A stretch of DNA of 64,000 nt from Aquisalimonas sp007126095 (GTDB lineage Bacteria; Pseudomonadota; Gammaproteobacteria; Nitrococcales; Aquisalimonadaceae). This document shows, in pieces, positions 25,776 through 35,545 of the stretch. The stretch lies in the NCBI RefSeq assembly GCF_048323695.1, contig NZ_JBLWFT010000003.1, forward strand, positions 124,001 through 188,000, in the 5' to 3' direction. The translations under genes were made by a program, and so were the position numbers. The notes under the pieces are model-generated. The model ran no database searches. It was given only the letters and a program-made list of their open reading frames with translations, and was not told the origin of the DNA. Position 1 is the stretch's first letter. Each line of letters opens with the position of its first letter.

Positions 25776-27086
25776 ATGTCCGTTCCACATCCCGAACCAT
25801 TCCGCCGCCGCCGTCTGGCAGGCTGGCTGCTGGCCTGTACCGCCGTGTTCACGGTGGTCACTGCCATGACGGCGGCGGAATGGCGCATGGCTGCCGGCAT
25901 CACTGCCTGGATCGCATGCCTGCTGGTGCTGCCGGACATAGCCCGGCGCTCGCGCTGGCAGAGCGGCGCGCTGATGGCGCTCGGCGCGGGCGGCATGCTC
26001 TGGGGGCTGTTCCAGGGGGAGGCCATCCAGTGGCAGCGCGCCGTGGCCGCAAATACCGGCCTGATCTCGCTGCTGATCGGCGTCAGCTTTCTGCAGCTGG
26101 TGGCAATGCCCCGTCGCGCCGCCACCACGGCCCTGCCCACGGGCCCCGATGCCTACCGCAACACGCAGATCGGGGTGCAGCTCTTCGGCTCGGTGATCAA
26201 TCTGTCCACCGTCTTCATCGTGGGTGACCGCCTGACCCGGGATCAGAGCATGGACCGCCGGCTCACCATTCTGCTCACTCGCAGCTTCTCCGTTGCAGCG
26301 TTCTGGTCGCCCTTCTTCGCGTCCATGGCCGCCGCACTGGCGTTCGCGCCGGACGCCAGCATCGGCCACCTGATCGCGACCGGGCTGCCGCTGGCCACGG
26401 CGGCGCTGCTGGGCACCTATCTCCTGGAAGGGCGCAAGGTGGATCACCGGTTCCAGGGTTACCCCATCCGTTACGACAGCCTGGCACTGCCCGGTCTACT
26501 GGCGGTCACCGTTCTGGTGGTTCACGCCTTTTACCCGGAGGTCTCGGTCATCGCCCTGATTACGCTGCTGGGCCCCATGATCACCATGGCGGCCCTGATT
26601 CCCCGAGGGCGGTCAGGACGGCGGGCGCTGAAACAACAGGTGGAAGAAAACCTCCCGAGCATGGGCAACGAACTGTCACTGTTCCTGGCAGCGGGCGTGC
26701 TTGCGGCGGGACTGGGCAGTGTACTGGCAACGACGCAGGGGTGGCTGCCCTTCCAGGCATTCGGCGCAGTGGAGGCATGGCTGACGCTGGTCGCCATGAT
26801 CGGACTGGCCATGGTCGGCGTCCACCCGGTGATCAGTGTGGCGACGTTCGGCACCATGCTGGAGCCGCTCAATCCGGACCACAGCCTGCTGGCCGCCACC
26901 TTTCTCGCGGGATGGGCGCTCGGCGTGTGCGTCAGCCCGCTCTCCGGGCTCACCCTCGCGTTCCAGGGGCGCTACGGCGTCGACGGCACCCGCATCACCC
27001 GCTGGAACCTCGGCTACACGGCGTGGATGCTGGGCCTTTGCGCCGTGTCGCTCACGCTGCTCGCCATGTGGACGGGAGCGAACTGA
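25776..27086 (+). CDS. Polytopic membrane protein, transporter-like, family not recognised
   Basis: 436 residues with about ten to eleven hydrophobic segments. I do not recognise the family. Two related-looking segments, FWSPFFASMAAAL near residue 175 and CVSPLSGLTLAF near 390, each place Ser-Pro in a membrane stretch. A charged linker (GRSGRRALKQQVEENLPSMG) lies between the halves. Paired Ser-Pro re-entrant loops in repeated halves are a feature of ion-transporter (IT) superfamily carriers, so an organic anion transporter is a guess. The ATG at 25776 has ACAGGAG upstream. Its stop touches the stop of the minus-strand gene at 27087. Confidence 0.7.
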   Translation: MSVPHPEPFRRRRLAGWLLACTAVFTVVTAMTAAEWRMAAGITAWIACLLVLPDIARRSRWQSGALMALGAGGMLWGLFQGEAIQWQRAVAANTGLISLLIGVSFLQLVAMPRRAATTALPTGPDAYRNTQIGVQLFGSVINLSTVFIVGDRLTRDQSMDRRLTILLTRSFSVAAFWSPFFASMAAALAFAPDASIGHLIATGLPLATAALLGTYLLEGRKVDHRFQGYPIRYDSLALPGLLAVTVLVVHAFYPEVSVIALITLLGPMITMAALIPRGRSGRRALKQQVEENLPSMGNELSLFLAAGVLAAGLGSVLATTQGWLPFQAFGAVEAWLTLVAMIGLAMVGVHPVISVATFGTMLEPLNPDHSLLAATFLAGWALGVCVSPLSGLTLAFQGRYGVDGTRITRWNLGYTAWMLGLCAVSLTLLAMWTGAN

Positions 27087-27437
27087 TCAGGCGGCGATAC
27101 TCATGAAGAACGGCGCGTAGGCAATGACGAGCACCAGCGCCACGAGCAGTTCGGAGCGAATGATGACCCGCAGGCGGGCGATCTCATCGGGGGTGCTGTC
27201 GCTCATCCAGACGCGGGACATGAGGGCATCCAGCAGCAGGCCGACCAGGAACAGCGGGGCCAGGGTGGGCATCACCACCGTCTCCACGAACCCCATGCCT
27301 TCGTAGACAGTGCGAACATCGCCGCCGGGCGCCATAATCATGACGAAGACCGAACCGATCAGTAGCGCCACGCGCAGCACTCCCAGTTGCCGGAAGTAGC
27401 CGCCGACGACGGTGCCGAATGCCTGTACGTAAGCCAT
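27087..27437 (-). CDS. Small inner-membrane protein, unknown function
   Basis: 116 residues with three hydrophobic segments: LRVALLIGSVFVMIMAP, VMPTLAPLFLVGLLLDALM and LLVALVLVIAYAPFFMS. Between the last two is a polar stretch (WMSDSTPDEIARLRVIIRSE). It is not recognised. The ATG at 27437 was chosen because the longer frame adds a non-hydrophobic, poorly supported leader. Its stop directly abuts the stop of the convergent transporter-like gene, with no room for a terminator. Confidence 0.65.
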   Translation of the reverse strand: MAYVQAFGTVVGGYFRQLGVLRVALLIGSVFVMIMAPGGDVRTVYEGMGFVETVVMPTLAPLFLVGLLLDALMSRVWMSDSTPDEIARLRVIIRSELLVALVLVIAYAPFFMSIAA

Positions 27438-27510
27438 TTGCAGACCTTCCACTGCTGCGGAGAAACGACGCGGGATTATACCAGCCCGGCCACCCCGGGG
27501 CACCGCCGTT

Positions 27511-28035
27511 TCATCCCGCTCTCAGCACGTCATCGAATGCGTGCTGATCCACCTCCGAGAAGAAGACGAACCGGATCAGCCGCGGCGGCTCGCTGAGGGT
27601 CTCCAGCATATCCTCAACGGCCTGCACCGCGACGACCGCAGCCTCGCGGAACGGATAACCGAACGCGCCGGTGGACAGCGCCGGAAATCCAACGGACTGG
27701 ATATCATATTGCGCGGTCAGTTTCAGGGCATTCCGATAGCAGTCCGCCAGCAGCGTGTCCGCCGGTTCGTCGATTCCGAAACGGGGCCCAAGACAGTGGA
27801 TGATCCAGCGATTGGGCATGCCGAAGGCCGGCGTCACCACCGCCTGCCCGGGCGAAATGGGCGCCAGCGGTCGACATGCGTCCATGAGCTCCGCCCCCGC
27901 CGCACGGTGAATCGCCCCGGCCACTCCGCCACCGGGCATCAACTGGGCGTTGGCGGCATTCACCACGGCATCCAGATCATCCTGCCGGGTAATGTCGCCG
28001 GTAACGGTCTCGATTCGCGTTGTGTCATCGACCAT
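27511..28035 (-). CDS. Macrodomain protein, O-acetyl-ADP-ribose deacetylase (YmdB-like)
   Basis: 174 residues, a single macrodomain. VVNAANAQLMPGGGVAGAIH (residues 24-43) is the ADP-ribose-binding signature, with the catalytic-loop NAAN and GGGVAGAI. LSTGAFGYPFREAA near residue 125 forms the second phosphate loop. These proteins hydrolyse O-acetyl-ADP-ribose or remove ADP-ribose from proteins. No ADP-ribosyltransferase is adjacent, so a toxin-antitoxin role is unlikely. Confidence 0.9.
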   Translation of the reverse strand: MVDDTTRIETVTGDITRQDDLDAVVNAANAQLMPGGGVAGAIHRAAGAELMDACRPLAPISPGQAVVTPAFGMPNRWIIHCLGPRFGIDEPADTLLADCYRNALKLTAQYDIQSVGFPALSTGAFGYPFREAAVVAVQAVEDMLETLSEPPRLIRFVFFSEVDQHAFDDVLRAG

Positions 28036-28112
28036 GGCCGGCACCCTCTCGTGACCGCACTTGCGCGTGCTCAGAATAACAACCCGCTGTCACGCTGTCG
28101 TGGGCAAGATGC

Positions 28113-28796
28113 TCACGGGCGCAGCAGCCGCAGCCATAGCCAGACGTTCAGCATGCTCATGGCGGCCGCGGCCACGTAAGTCAGCGCGGCCGCCTGCAGA
28201 ATCCGGCGTGCGTGGGGGCGATCCTCGGGATGTAGATACCCTGCCTCCAGCAACGGCATGGCCCGGCGGAAGCTGGCGTCGAATTCCGTGGGCAGCGTCA
28301 CCAGATGAACCAGCACGCCCATGGCAAGACCCGCCACCCCGAGGGCCGCAGCTGGCAGCAGCAGTGCGGGCGACCGGCTTACCGCCAGGATCAGCGGCAA
28401 CCCGAGGAGTAACCCGGCCCCAAGGCGCTGCCCGGCAGTGGCCCAGCGCACCATGTGTGTACGCCAGTGCAGCGGCCGGTAACCGATGGCATCCTGGACG
28501 GCGTGACCAACCTCGTGCGCCGCCACGGTCACCGCGGTCAGCGACCGCCCCGCGTAGTTCTCCTCGCTCAGCCTGATACGCCGCTGCAGCGGATCGTAAT
28601 GGTCGCCCCGGGTCGTCTGCTCCACCTGTACCTGGGGCAGCTCCAGGCGCTGCAGCAGGTCGCGGGCCAGCTCCGCACCGGTCATGCGGTAGCGGGAATC
28701 AGGCGTGCGATAACGCTGCATCACCCGGCGCACCCACAGTCCGGGCATACCCGCGGCAACAACAATGATGGCGCCGAGCACCAGCAGAGGGATCAT
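28113..28796 (-). CDS. Neutral zinc metallopeptidase, YugP family
   Basis: 227 residues. An N-terminal membrane segment (residues 2-20) precedes the catalytic HEVGH at 94-98 within VAAHEVGHAVQD. Two or three more hydrophobic segments follow and the protein ends in a membrane helix. LPTEFDASFRRAMPLLEAGY is a family hallmark. It is an integral membrane zinc peptidase whose substrate is unknown. Confidence 0.88.
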   Translation of the reverse strand: MIPLLVLGAIIVVAAGMPGLWVRRVMQRYRTPDSRYRMTGAELARDLLQRLELPQVQVEQTTRGDHYDPLQRRIRLSEENYAGRSLTAVTVAAHEVGHAVQDAIGYRPLHWRTHMVRWATAGQRLGAGLLLGLPLILAVSRSPALLLPAAALGVAGLAMGVLVHLVTLPTEFDASFRRAMPLLEAGYLHPEDRPHARRILQAAALTYVAAAAMSMLNVWLWLRLLRP

Positions 28797-28985
28797 CAGG
28801 GACTCATCCGGACGCTATGGACACTCACTCAAGGGCCGATGACGCGCTCCAGCGCCCGACTTGCACGCTGGCAATACGCCTGAGAAGGTTAGTAGCATAC
28901 CCGCCAGCAGCAGTGTACGTCAGTGGACGGGCGCATCAGGATCGCGCCGTGCTGGCAGGGCAGCCCCGGGCAACAGGACACACGC

Positions 28986-29450
28986 ATGGCGACCAGTGAA
29001 ACCCAGAAACGGCAGCGGGCCGAGCGCACGCGCGCCTTCCTCGACCACCTCATCGAACAGTACCCCGACTGCTTCACCAGAGACCGGGAGCAGATTCGCC
29101 CCCTGGCCATCGGCATTCAGAAGTCGCTGCGCGAGGCTCTGGCCCACAACCCCGAGACACAGGACACCCCGGGCTGGCTGGTGCGCCAGGCCCTGGCTCT
29201 GTACACGCGCTCCCCTGCCTACCTGGACGCCACCATTGCACGCCGCAACCGCATTCATCTGGATGGCAGCGATGCGGGCGAAGTCAGCGATGAAGCGGTC
29301 AATTACGCCCGCGAGCGGCGGGACGAACAGAAGCAGCGCCGGGCTGCCAAACGCAAACAGCACGCCAGGGCGGCGAAGCCACGCAAGCCGACGGCCGAGG
29401 AACGCAAGCAGCAGAAACTTGAGGCGCTGGCACGCAAGTTCAACGCCTGA
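28986..29450 (+). CDS. ProQ/FinO-family RNA chaperone
   Basis: 154 residues. Residues 8-105 form a FinO/ProQ RNA-binding domain: FLDHLIEQYPDCFTRD, RPLAIGIQKSLREAL and WLVRQALALYTRSPAYL follow the family order. A highly basic, Lys/Arg-rich tail (residues 110-154, QKQRRAAKRKQHARAAKPRK) replaces the Tudor-like domain of E. coli ProQ. Such proteins bind structured small RNAs and mRNA 3' ends. The ATG at 28986 follows CAGGAC. Confidence 0.88.
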   Translation: MATSETQKRQRAERTRAFLDHLIEQYPDCFTRDREQIRPLAIGIQKSLREALAHNPETQDTPGWLVRQALALYTRSPAYLDATIARRNRIHLDGSDAGEVSDEAVNYARERRDEQKQRRAAKRKQHARAAKPRKPTAEERKQQKLEALARKFNA

Positions 29451-29594
29451 GCGCCACGCCGATCCGGGGGTGAACACATGGCCGCGAGCGCGGTCAAATC
29501 GCGAGCCCGGTGGTCGGCGGGCTTCCGGGGGCCAGCGTCGTACCGGTGACTTCCTTTCTTAAGACGGCGACGATTCCACAGGCATGGGTGGTCA

Positions 29595-30782
29595 ATGAAG
29601 CAATTCGGATCGGTGGGCGTCGTGCTTGCTCTCGGTCTCGCACTGGGTGCACTGATCTGGTACACGGGCGGCGACGACTCCCCCGCCAGGACACCGGGCG
29701 AAGCCCGCGGCGTGCCCGTCGAGGTGGTGGCGGTCGAACAGCGCGACCTCACCGAACGTGCCCGGTTCAGTGGCTCCCTGATGGCCGCCACCCGCGTCGG
29801 CATCGCTCCCCGGATAACGGGGCGGCTGGATTATCTGCACGTGGACCTCGGCGACGTGGTGGAATCGGGGGAGATTCTCGCCGAGCTGGACGACGAGGAA
29901 TTCCGCCAGGAACTGGCCCAGGTGCGCGCCGAGTTGCTGGTCGCCCGGGCCAGCACCAACGAGGCGGAGGCTGCGCTTGCGGCGGCGGAGCGACGCCTGC
30001 GCCGGACCCGCGAGCTGCGTGAGCAGCGCGTCGCCTCCGAGTCGGAACTGGAAGCGGCGGAGACCGAACTGCAAGCGGAACGCGCCCGCCTGGAACTGGC
30101 CCAGGCCCAGGTCAGCCAGCGCGAGGCCGCGGTGCGGGCCGCGGAGATCCGCCTGGGCTACTCGCGCATCCGCGCCGACCGGGTCGGCGACGGCGCCACG
30201 CGGCTGGTCGCCGAGCGGCTCGCCGACCCCGGCACCATTGTCCAGGCCAACGAACCGATTCTCACACTGGTGGATCTCGATCCCCTGCGCGGCGTCGTGT
30301 TCGCCACGGAGCGCGAGTATGCGCGACTGCAGCGGGGGCAGACGGTTCTGCTGCGCAGCGACGCCCACCCCGATGAGACGTTCGAGGGCCGAGTGGCGCG
30401 CATCGCCCCGGTATTCGGCGAGGATTCCCGGCAGGCGCGGGTGGAGATCGAGATCCCGAACCCCGACCACCGCCTGCGCCCGGGCATGTTCGTGGATGCC
30501 CGGGTCATCACCGGTTCACGGGAGCAGGCGACCACCGTACCGGCCGGCGCGCTGCTGGAGCGCGACGGCACCCGGGGAGTGTTCCGCCTGGAACGGGACG
30601 ACGACCGCTACCGCGCCCGGTTCGTGCCGGTCACCACGGGGGTGCGTGACGGTCAGTGGGTGGAGGTGCAGGACCCGGACCTGGATGGCCGCGTGGTCAC
30701 CCTGGGTCGGCATCTGCTGACCGACGGCACGCCGGTACAGGTCGCTGAAGAGCCCGCGGCGACGGCGGAGCACACTCCGTGA
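29595..30782 (+). CDS. RND efflux periplasmic adaptor (membrane fusion protein)
   Basis: 395 residues. An N-terminal signal anchor (VGVVLALGLALGALIWY) is followed by the lipoyl half-motif GRLDYLHVDLGDVVESGEIL. A helical coiled-coil hairpin of about 90 residues comes next (EAEAALAAAERRLRRTREL and onward), then beta-barrel and membrane-proximal domains. It bridges the inner-membrane pump and the outer-membrane channel in the periplasm. Its stop overlaps the pump's GTG start by 4 bases. Confidence 0.93.
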   Translation: MKQFGSVGVVLALGLALGALIWYTGGDDSPARTPGEARGVPVEVVAVEQRDLTERARFSGSLMAATRVGIAPRITGRLDYLHVDLGDVVESGEILAELDDEEFRQELAQVRAELLVARASTNEAEAALAAAERRLRRTRELREQRVASESELEAAETELQAERARLELAQAQVSQREAAVRAAEIRLGYSRIRADRVGDGATRLVAERLADPGTIVQANEPILTLVDLDPLRGVVFATEREYARLQRGQTVLLRSDAHPDETFEGRVARIAPVFGEDSRQARVEIEIPNPDHRLRPGMFVDARVITGSREQATTVPAGALLERDGTRGVFRLERDDDRYRARFVPVTTGVRDGQWVEVQDPDLDGRVVTLGRHLLTDGTPVQVAEEPAATAEHTP

Positions 30783-33700
30783 ACCTGGCCGGTTTCACCG
30801 TCCGGCGCCCGGTACTCACGCTCATGGTCACGCTGATCAGTGTGACCATCGGCGTGATGGCCCTGAGCCGGCTGCCCATCGACCTGCTGCCGGATATCAC
30901 CTACCCCACCATCACGGTCACCACCGAGTACCCCAATGCCGGGCCCGAGGAGGTCGAGCAGCTCATCACCCGCCCGGTGGAAGAAGCCGTCGGTGCCGTG
31001 GAAGGGGTCGAAGAGATCAGCTCCACCTCCACCGAGGGCAGCAGCAATGTGCGTATCGCCTTCGGCTGGGGCACGAATCTGGAAGAGGCCTCCAACGACA
31101 TCCGCGACCGCCTGGAGCGCATCATCAACGCCCTGCCCGATGATGCCGACCGGCCGCGGGTGCGCAAGTTCGACGCCGCCGACACGCCGATTCTCCTGAT
31201 CGGTGTCGCCGCGCCACTCGACCCCATCGAGCTGCGGCAACTGGTGGACGACCGGATCCGGCCGCGACTGGAGCGCCAGAGCGGCGTGGCCGCGGTGGAC
31301 GTCTGGGGCGGACTGGAGCGGGAGATCCGGGTGGACGTGCAGCCGGAGCGGATGCAGGCCCTGGGGCTGGACCTGCAGGACGTGCGCGACGCCATCCGCG
31401 ACGCCAACGTGATCGTCCCGGGCGGCGACATCATGGACGGGCTGTTCGAGATCCGCATCCGGACACCGGGGGAATTTCGCAGCCTGGACGACATCACGGC
31501 GACGGTAATCGACGTGCGCAACGGCGCCCCGGTGACCATCGGTCAGGTGGCCGACGTGCAGGACACCCACCAGCGGGTGACGCGCATCATCCGCATCAAC
31601 GACGATCCCGGCCTGCGGCTGGCCGTGCGCAAGCAGTCGGACGCCAACACCGTGGAGGTGGCGCGCAACGTCAACGCCGAAATCGAGCGTCTGGGACGGG
31701 ACTACCCGCAGCTCCAGATCGTGCCGGCAGTGGACAACGCCGTGTTCATCCAGCGCTCCATCGACAACGTCAGCCGCTCCATCCTCTACGGCGGCAGCCT
31801 GGCGGTGCTGGTGCTGCTGTTCTTCCTGCGCAACATCCCGTCCACGCTGGTGGCGGCCACCGCCATCCCGGTCTCCGTGATCACGACCTTCGCGCTGATC
31901 TACTTCGGCGGCTTCACCCTCAACCTCATGACCCTGGGCGGGCTGGCGCTGGGGGTCGGCCTGATGGTGGACAACGCCATCGTGGTCATCGAGAACATCA
32001 CACGCCGCCGCCGCGATCTGGGCGAGGCGCAGAGCGCCGCGGCCGTCGCCGGCACGGGTGATGTGGCTGCCGCCATCATCGCCAGCACGCTCACCACGCT
32101 GGCCATCTTTCTGCCCATGTTCTTCGCCCAGGAGCTGGCCGGCGTACTGTTCCGGCAGCTGGCCTTCGTGGTGGCGTTCGCCCTGTTCTGCTCCCTGCTG
32201 GTGGCCCTGACCCTGGTGCCCATGCTCATGGCCCGCCCGTGGGTGGAACTGGCAACGGCGCCGGGGATCTTCGCGCCCCTGGCCAACGGCTGCGGGCGCC
32301 TGATCGCGGGCCTCGAACGCGGCTACCTGCGCACCCTGGAGTGGGTGCTCGGCAACCGCGCCGCAGTGCTGCTGGGCGCCGTCATCCTGTTCGCTGCCGC
32401 CATCGCGGTGGTGCCGCGCCTCGGCACGGAGTTCATGCCTGCCACCGACGACGGCGAGGTGCGCGTGAGCTTCGAAATGGAGCCGGGCACCCGCCTGGAG
32501 GTGATCGACGAACAGGTCCAGCGGGCCGAGGCGATCATCCATGCGGCCGTACCGGAGATCGAGAACACGGTCGTGAGCGTGGGCTCGTCCACCTTCCGCG
32601 CCAGCTCCCCGGCCCGGGCCGACATCACCATGAGCCTCGTCCCCCTGGCGGAGCGCAGCCGCAGCAGTGAAGACATCGCCACTGACCTGCGCCGCCGCCT
32701 CACCGACACCGCCGGCGCCACGGTGCGCGTGCGTGCCAGCCAGGGCATGGTGTTCAGGCGCCTGGGCGGAGGCGGCGAGGAGCAGCTGGAGATCGACATC
32801 CAGGGGTTCGAGCTGGAGACCCTGGACGCCGTGGCCCGGGAGGTAGCCGACCGCCTGGAGGATGTGGCGGGCATCACCGACATCGCCCTGGCCCGGGAAG
32901 ACGGCACGCCCCAGGAACTGGTGCGGGTCAACCGCGAACGCGCGGCAGACCTGGGCCTGAGTGTCGGCCGCGTGGCCCGCACCATCGAAACGGCCCTGGG
33001 CGGAAGCACCACCGGCCAGTTCCGTGACGGCGGCAGCGAACACCCGATCCGCGTCCAGCTTCAGGACGCCCGGCGCATGAGCACCGACGACCTGCTGGCC
33101 CTGAGCATCCCGGGCCCCGACGGCGGCAACATCGCGCTGCGCAACGTCGTCACCCTGGAGCCTTCGGAGGGGCCGATCCAGATCTTCCGCAAGGAACAGC
33201 AGCGCCTGAACACCGTCTCCGCCAACGTCTCGGAACGCGACCTAGGGTCGGTGGTGGCGGATGCCCGCGCGGCCCTGGCCGACATGCCCCTGCCGCGCGG
33301 CGTGGACATCACCTTCGCGGGCGATTACGAGGAGCAGGAGGCGGCGTTCTCCGAACTAGGCCTGTCCATGCTGCTGGCCATCGCCCTGGTCTACATGGTG
33401 CTGGCGAGCCTGTATGAATCGTTCCGGGACCCGCTGATCGTCATGGGCGCCGTCCCCATGGCCGCCATCGGCGTAGTGGGCCTGCTGCTCGCCACCGGCA
33501 CCACACTGAACACCCAGTCGCTGATCGGCTGTATCATGCTGGTGGGCATCGCCGTGAACAACGCCATCCTGCTGGTGGACCAGAGCGCGCGCCTGCGGAC
33601 CCACGACGGCTTCGCCGTGGGCGCCGCGGTGCGGGAAGCGGCGCGGCGGCGCCTGCGGCCCATTCTCATGACGTCGCTGACCACCATTCTCGCCCTACTG

Positions 33701-33847
33701 CCCCTGGCGCTGGGTATCGGTGAAGGCGGCGAAGCCCAGGCGCCCATGGCCCGTGCCGTCATCGGCGGACTGCTGAGTTCCACCGCCATCGCGCTGTTCG
33801 TCATTCCCGTGCTCTACACCCTGTTCCATCGGGAGCATCGCCCATGA
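30779..33847 (+). CDS. RND efflux transporter, inner-membrane pump (HAE1/AcrB-type)
   Basis: 1022 residues, the standard AcrB-type length with twelve membrane segments. FTVRRPVLTLMVTLISVT starts helix 1, and LPIDLLPDITYPTITV is the usual porter entry. In helix 4, GLMVDNAIVVIENI has D398 but N399 where AcrB has a second aspartate. In helix 10, GIAVNNAILLVD has N927 where AcrB has the relay lysine. Proton-driven export of lipophilic compounds is likely, with an altered relay. It starts with GTG inside the adaptor stop and ends overlapping the outer-membrane gene as ATGA. Confidence 0.93.
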   Translation: MNLAGFTVRRPVLTLMVTLISVTIGVMALSRLPIDLLPDITYPTITVTTEYPNAGPEEVEQLITRPVEEAVGAVEGVEEISSTSTEGSSNVRIAFGWGTNLEEASNDIRDRLERIINALPDDADRPRVRKFDAADTPILLIGVAAPLDPIELRQLVDDRIRPRLERQSGVAAVDVWGGLEREIRVDVQPERMQALGLDLQDVRDAIRDANVIVPGGDIMDGLFEIRIRTPGEFRSLDDITATVIDVRNGAPVTIGQVADVQDTHQRVTRIIRINDDPGLRLAVRKQSDANTVEVARNVNAEIERLGRDYPQLQIVPAVDNAVFIQRSIDNVSRSILYGGSLAVLVLLFFLRNIPSTLVAATAIPVSVITTFALIYFGGFTLNLMTLGGLALGVGLMVDNAIVVIENITRRRRDLGEAQSAAAVAGTGDVAAAIIASTLTTLAIFLPMFFAQELAGVLFRQLAFVVAFALFCSLLVALTLVPMLMARPWVELATAPGIFAPLANGCGRLIAGLERGYLRTLEWVLGNRAAVLLGAVILFAAAIAVVPRLGTEFMPATDDGEVRVSFEMEPGTRLEVIDEQVQRAEAIIHAAVPEIENTVVSVGSSTFRASSPARADITMSLVPLAERSRSSEDIATDLRRRLTDTAGATVRVRASQGMVFRRLGGGGEEQLEIDIQGFELETLDAVAREVADRLEDVAGITDIALAREDGTPQELVRVNRERAADLGLSVGRVARTIETALGGSTTGQFRDGGSEHPIRVQLQDARRMSTDDLLALSIPGPDGGNIALRNVVTLEPSEGPIQIFRKEQQRLNTVSANVSERDLGSVVADARAALADMPLPRGVDITFAGDYEEQEAAFSELGLSMLLAIALVYMVLASLYESFRDPLIVMGAVPMAAIGVVGLLLATGTTLNTQSLIGCIMLVGIAVNNAILLVDQSARLRTHDGFAVGAAVREAARRRLRPILMTSLTTILALLPLALGIGEGGEAQAPMARAVIGGLLSSTAIALFVIPVLYTLFHREHRP

Positions 33848-35514
33848 GGCCATCCACCGCACTGCCGGCCGCCCTGCTCGCTGCAACCGCACTGGCCGTA
33901 CCCATGCTATCGGCGGATCAACCCGGCGACGCTGCGCGGGCGCTCATCGATGCCCGGCCGGTTGATCCGGGTGTCACGGCCCCGGATGGAACCGTGGACC
34001 AGCTGGACCGTGACCCGCCCCGGGAGGCAACCGGCGCCGAGCTGGATCTGTCCCTGCCGCTGGACTGGACGGGCCCCGAGCCGGTGGACGACGTGCCCCT
34101 GTCCCTGTCCGTGGAGGACGCCGTCCTCCTGACCCTGGAGAACAACCGCTCGCTGGCCTCGGAGCAGCTCCAGCCCGCCATCGCCGGCACCTTCGAGGCG
34201 GTGGAGCGCGCCGTCTTCGACCCGGTGATCTTCGGCGAGATGAGCATCGGCCGCGACCGGGTCGTGCAGCAATTCCAGGAACTGGCCGAGCCCCCTGAGG
34301 AACGACGCACGGAGACCGAGCGCATCGAGGGCGGGCTGCGCCAGTCGCTTCCCACCGGCACCGATCTGGAACTGTCCGTGCGTAGTGACCGCGCCGACCG
34401 GTCCGGAGTCGAGGAACAGTACGCAAGCCGCCTTGGCATCACCCTCACCCAGGCCCTGCTTCAGGGTGGGCGCATCGACTCCAACCTCGCCAACCTGCGC
34501 CAGGCGGAGATCGACACCCTCGCCAGCGTCTACGAGCTGCGCGGCTTTGCCGAAGCCCTGGTGGCCGAGGTGGAGAACGCCTACTGGAGCTACGTGCTCG
34601 CCGAGGAGCAGGTGGCGATCTTCGAGGAAGCGCTGGATGTGGCGGAACAGCAGCTGGAGGAGACCCGGCGGCGCATCAGCGTGGGCGACCGGCCGGAAAC
34701 CGACGAGACCGCGGCCCAGGCGGAAGTGGCCCTGCGCCGCCAGGGGTTGATCGATGTACGCAGCCAGCGGGAGAGCGCGCGCCTGTCCCTGCTGCGCCTC
34801 ATGAACCCGCCCGGCGCCACCTGGGATACGGCGCTGGAGGCTGAGGACGAACCGGACGTGGTGCCCCTGCCGCTTGGCGAGGTCCGCGAGCACGTCCAGC
34901 TCGGCCGCGGCCTGCGCCCGGACCTCAACGAAGCCCGCCTGCAGATCCGGCGCGGCGAGCTGGAGGTAGTGCGCACCCGCGACGGCATGCTGCCGCGGCT
35001 GGACTTCTTCGTCACCCTCGGCAAGACCGGTTACGCCGACAGCTTCGGTGACTCCTGGCGCGACGTGGACGGCCCGGGGTACGACTTCCGCGCCGGCATC
35101 CAGGTGGAGACGCCGGTGTTCCGTCGGGCGGAGACTGCCCAGCGCGACCGCGCCCTGTTCAACCGCGAACGGGCCGGCGAAGCGGTGGCCAATCTGCGGC
35201 AACTGGTGGACCTGGACGTGCGCAATGCCTGGCTGGAGGTGGAGCGCACCCGCGAGCAGGTGGACGCCGTTGCCGTCACCCGGCGCCTGCAGGAGGAAGT
35301 CCTGCGCGCCGAGCAGGCCCGCTTCGAGGTGGGCGAGACCACCGCGCTGGTGGTCGCTCAGGCGCAGCGCGACCTGCTGGAGAGCCAGCTGGAGGAAGTG
35401 GAAGCCGCCATCTCCTGGCGCCAGGCGGTCACCGAACTGCACCGGCAGAGCGGCACCCTGCTGCTCCGGCGGGGGATCGGCATGCCCGGCGACGAGGAAG
35501 TGCTGATCCACTAA
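33844..35514 (+). CDS. TolC-family outer-membrane efflux protein
   Basis: 556 residues. A signal peptide (residues 1-24, LPAALLAATALAVPMLSA) is followed by an unusually long, acidic, proline-rich stretch of about 60 residues. Two OEP repeats follow, the first with LSVEDAVLLTLENNRSL and NAYWSYVLAEEQVAIFEEAL. The second has EARLQIRRGELEVVRTRDGM and NAWLEVERTREQVDAVAVT. It forms the exit duct for the RND pump encoded immediately upstream, with a 4-base ATGA overlap. Confidence 0.9.
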   Translation: MRPSTALPAALLAATALAVPMLSADQPGDAARALIDARPVDPGVTAPDGTVDQLDRDPPREATGAELDLSLPLDWTGPEPVDDVPLSLSVEDAVLLTLENNRSLASEQLQPAIAGTFEAVERAVFDPVIFGEMSIGRDRVVQQFQELAEPPEERRTETERIEGGLRQSLPTGTDLELSVRSDRADRSGVEEQYASRLGITLTQALLQGGRIDSNLANLRQAEIDTLASVYELRGFAEALVAEVENAYWSYVLAEEQVAIFEEALDVAEQQLEETRRRISVGDRPETDETAAQAEVALRRQGLIDVRSQRESARLSLLRLMNPPGATWDTALEAEDEPDVVPLPLGEVREHVQLGRGLRPDLNEARLQIRRGELEVVRTRDGMLPRLDFFVTLGKTGYADSFGDSWRDVDGPGYDFRAGIQVETPVFRRAETAQRDRALFNRERAGEAVANLRQLVDLDVRNAWLEVERTREQVDAVAVTRRLQEEVLRAEQARFEVGETTALVVAQAQRDLLESQLEEVEAAISWRQAVTELHRQSGTLLLRRGIGMPGDEEVLIH

Positions 35515-35545
35515 CGCGCGGCGGCGTACCCGCTCATCCCGCGCA

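Noticed and set aside
27511..28035. Macrodomain protein as a DarG-type antitoxin
   Set aside because: No DarT-like ADP-ribosyltransferase gene is adjacent, and the protein is a plain single-domain YmdB type.
30653..33043. Very long open reading frame antisense to the RND pump
   Set aside because: It is His/Gln/Gly-rich low-complexity protein typical of the shadow frame of a GC-rich gene. The plus-strand pump reads cleanly over the whole stretch.
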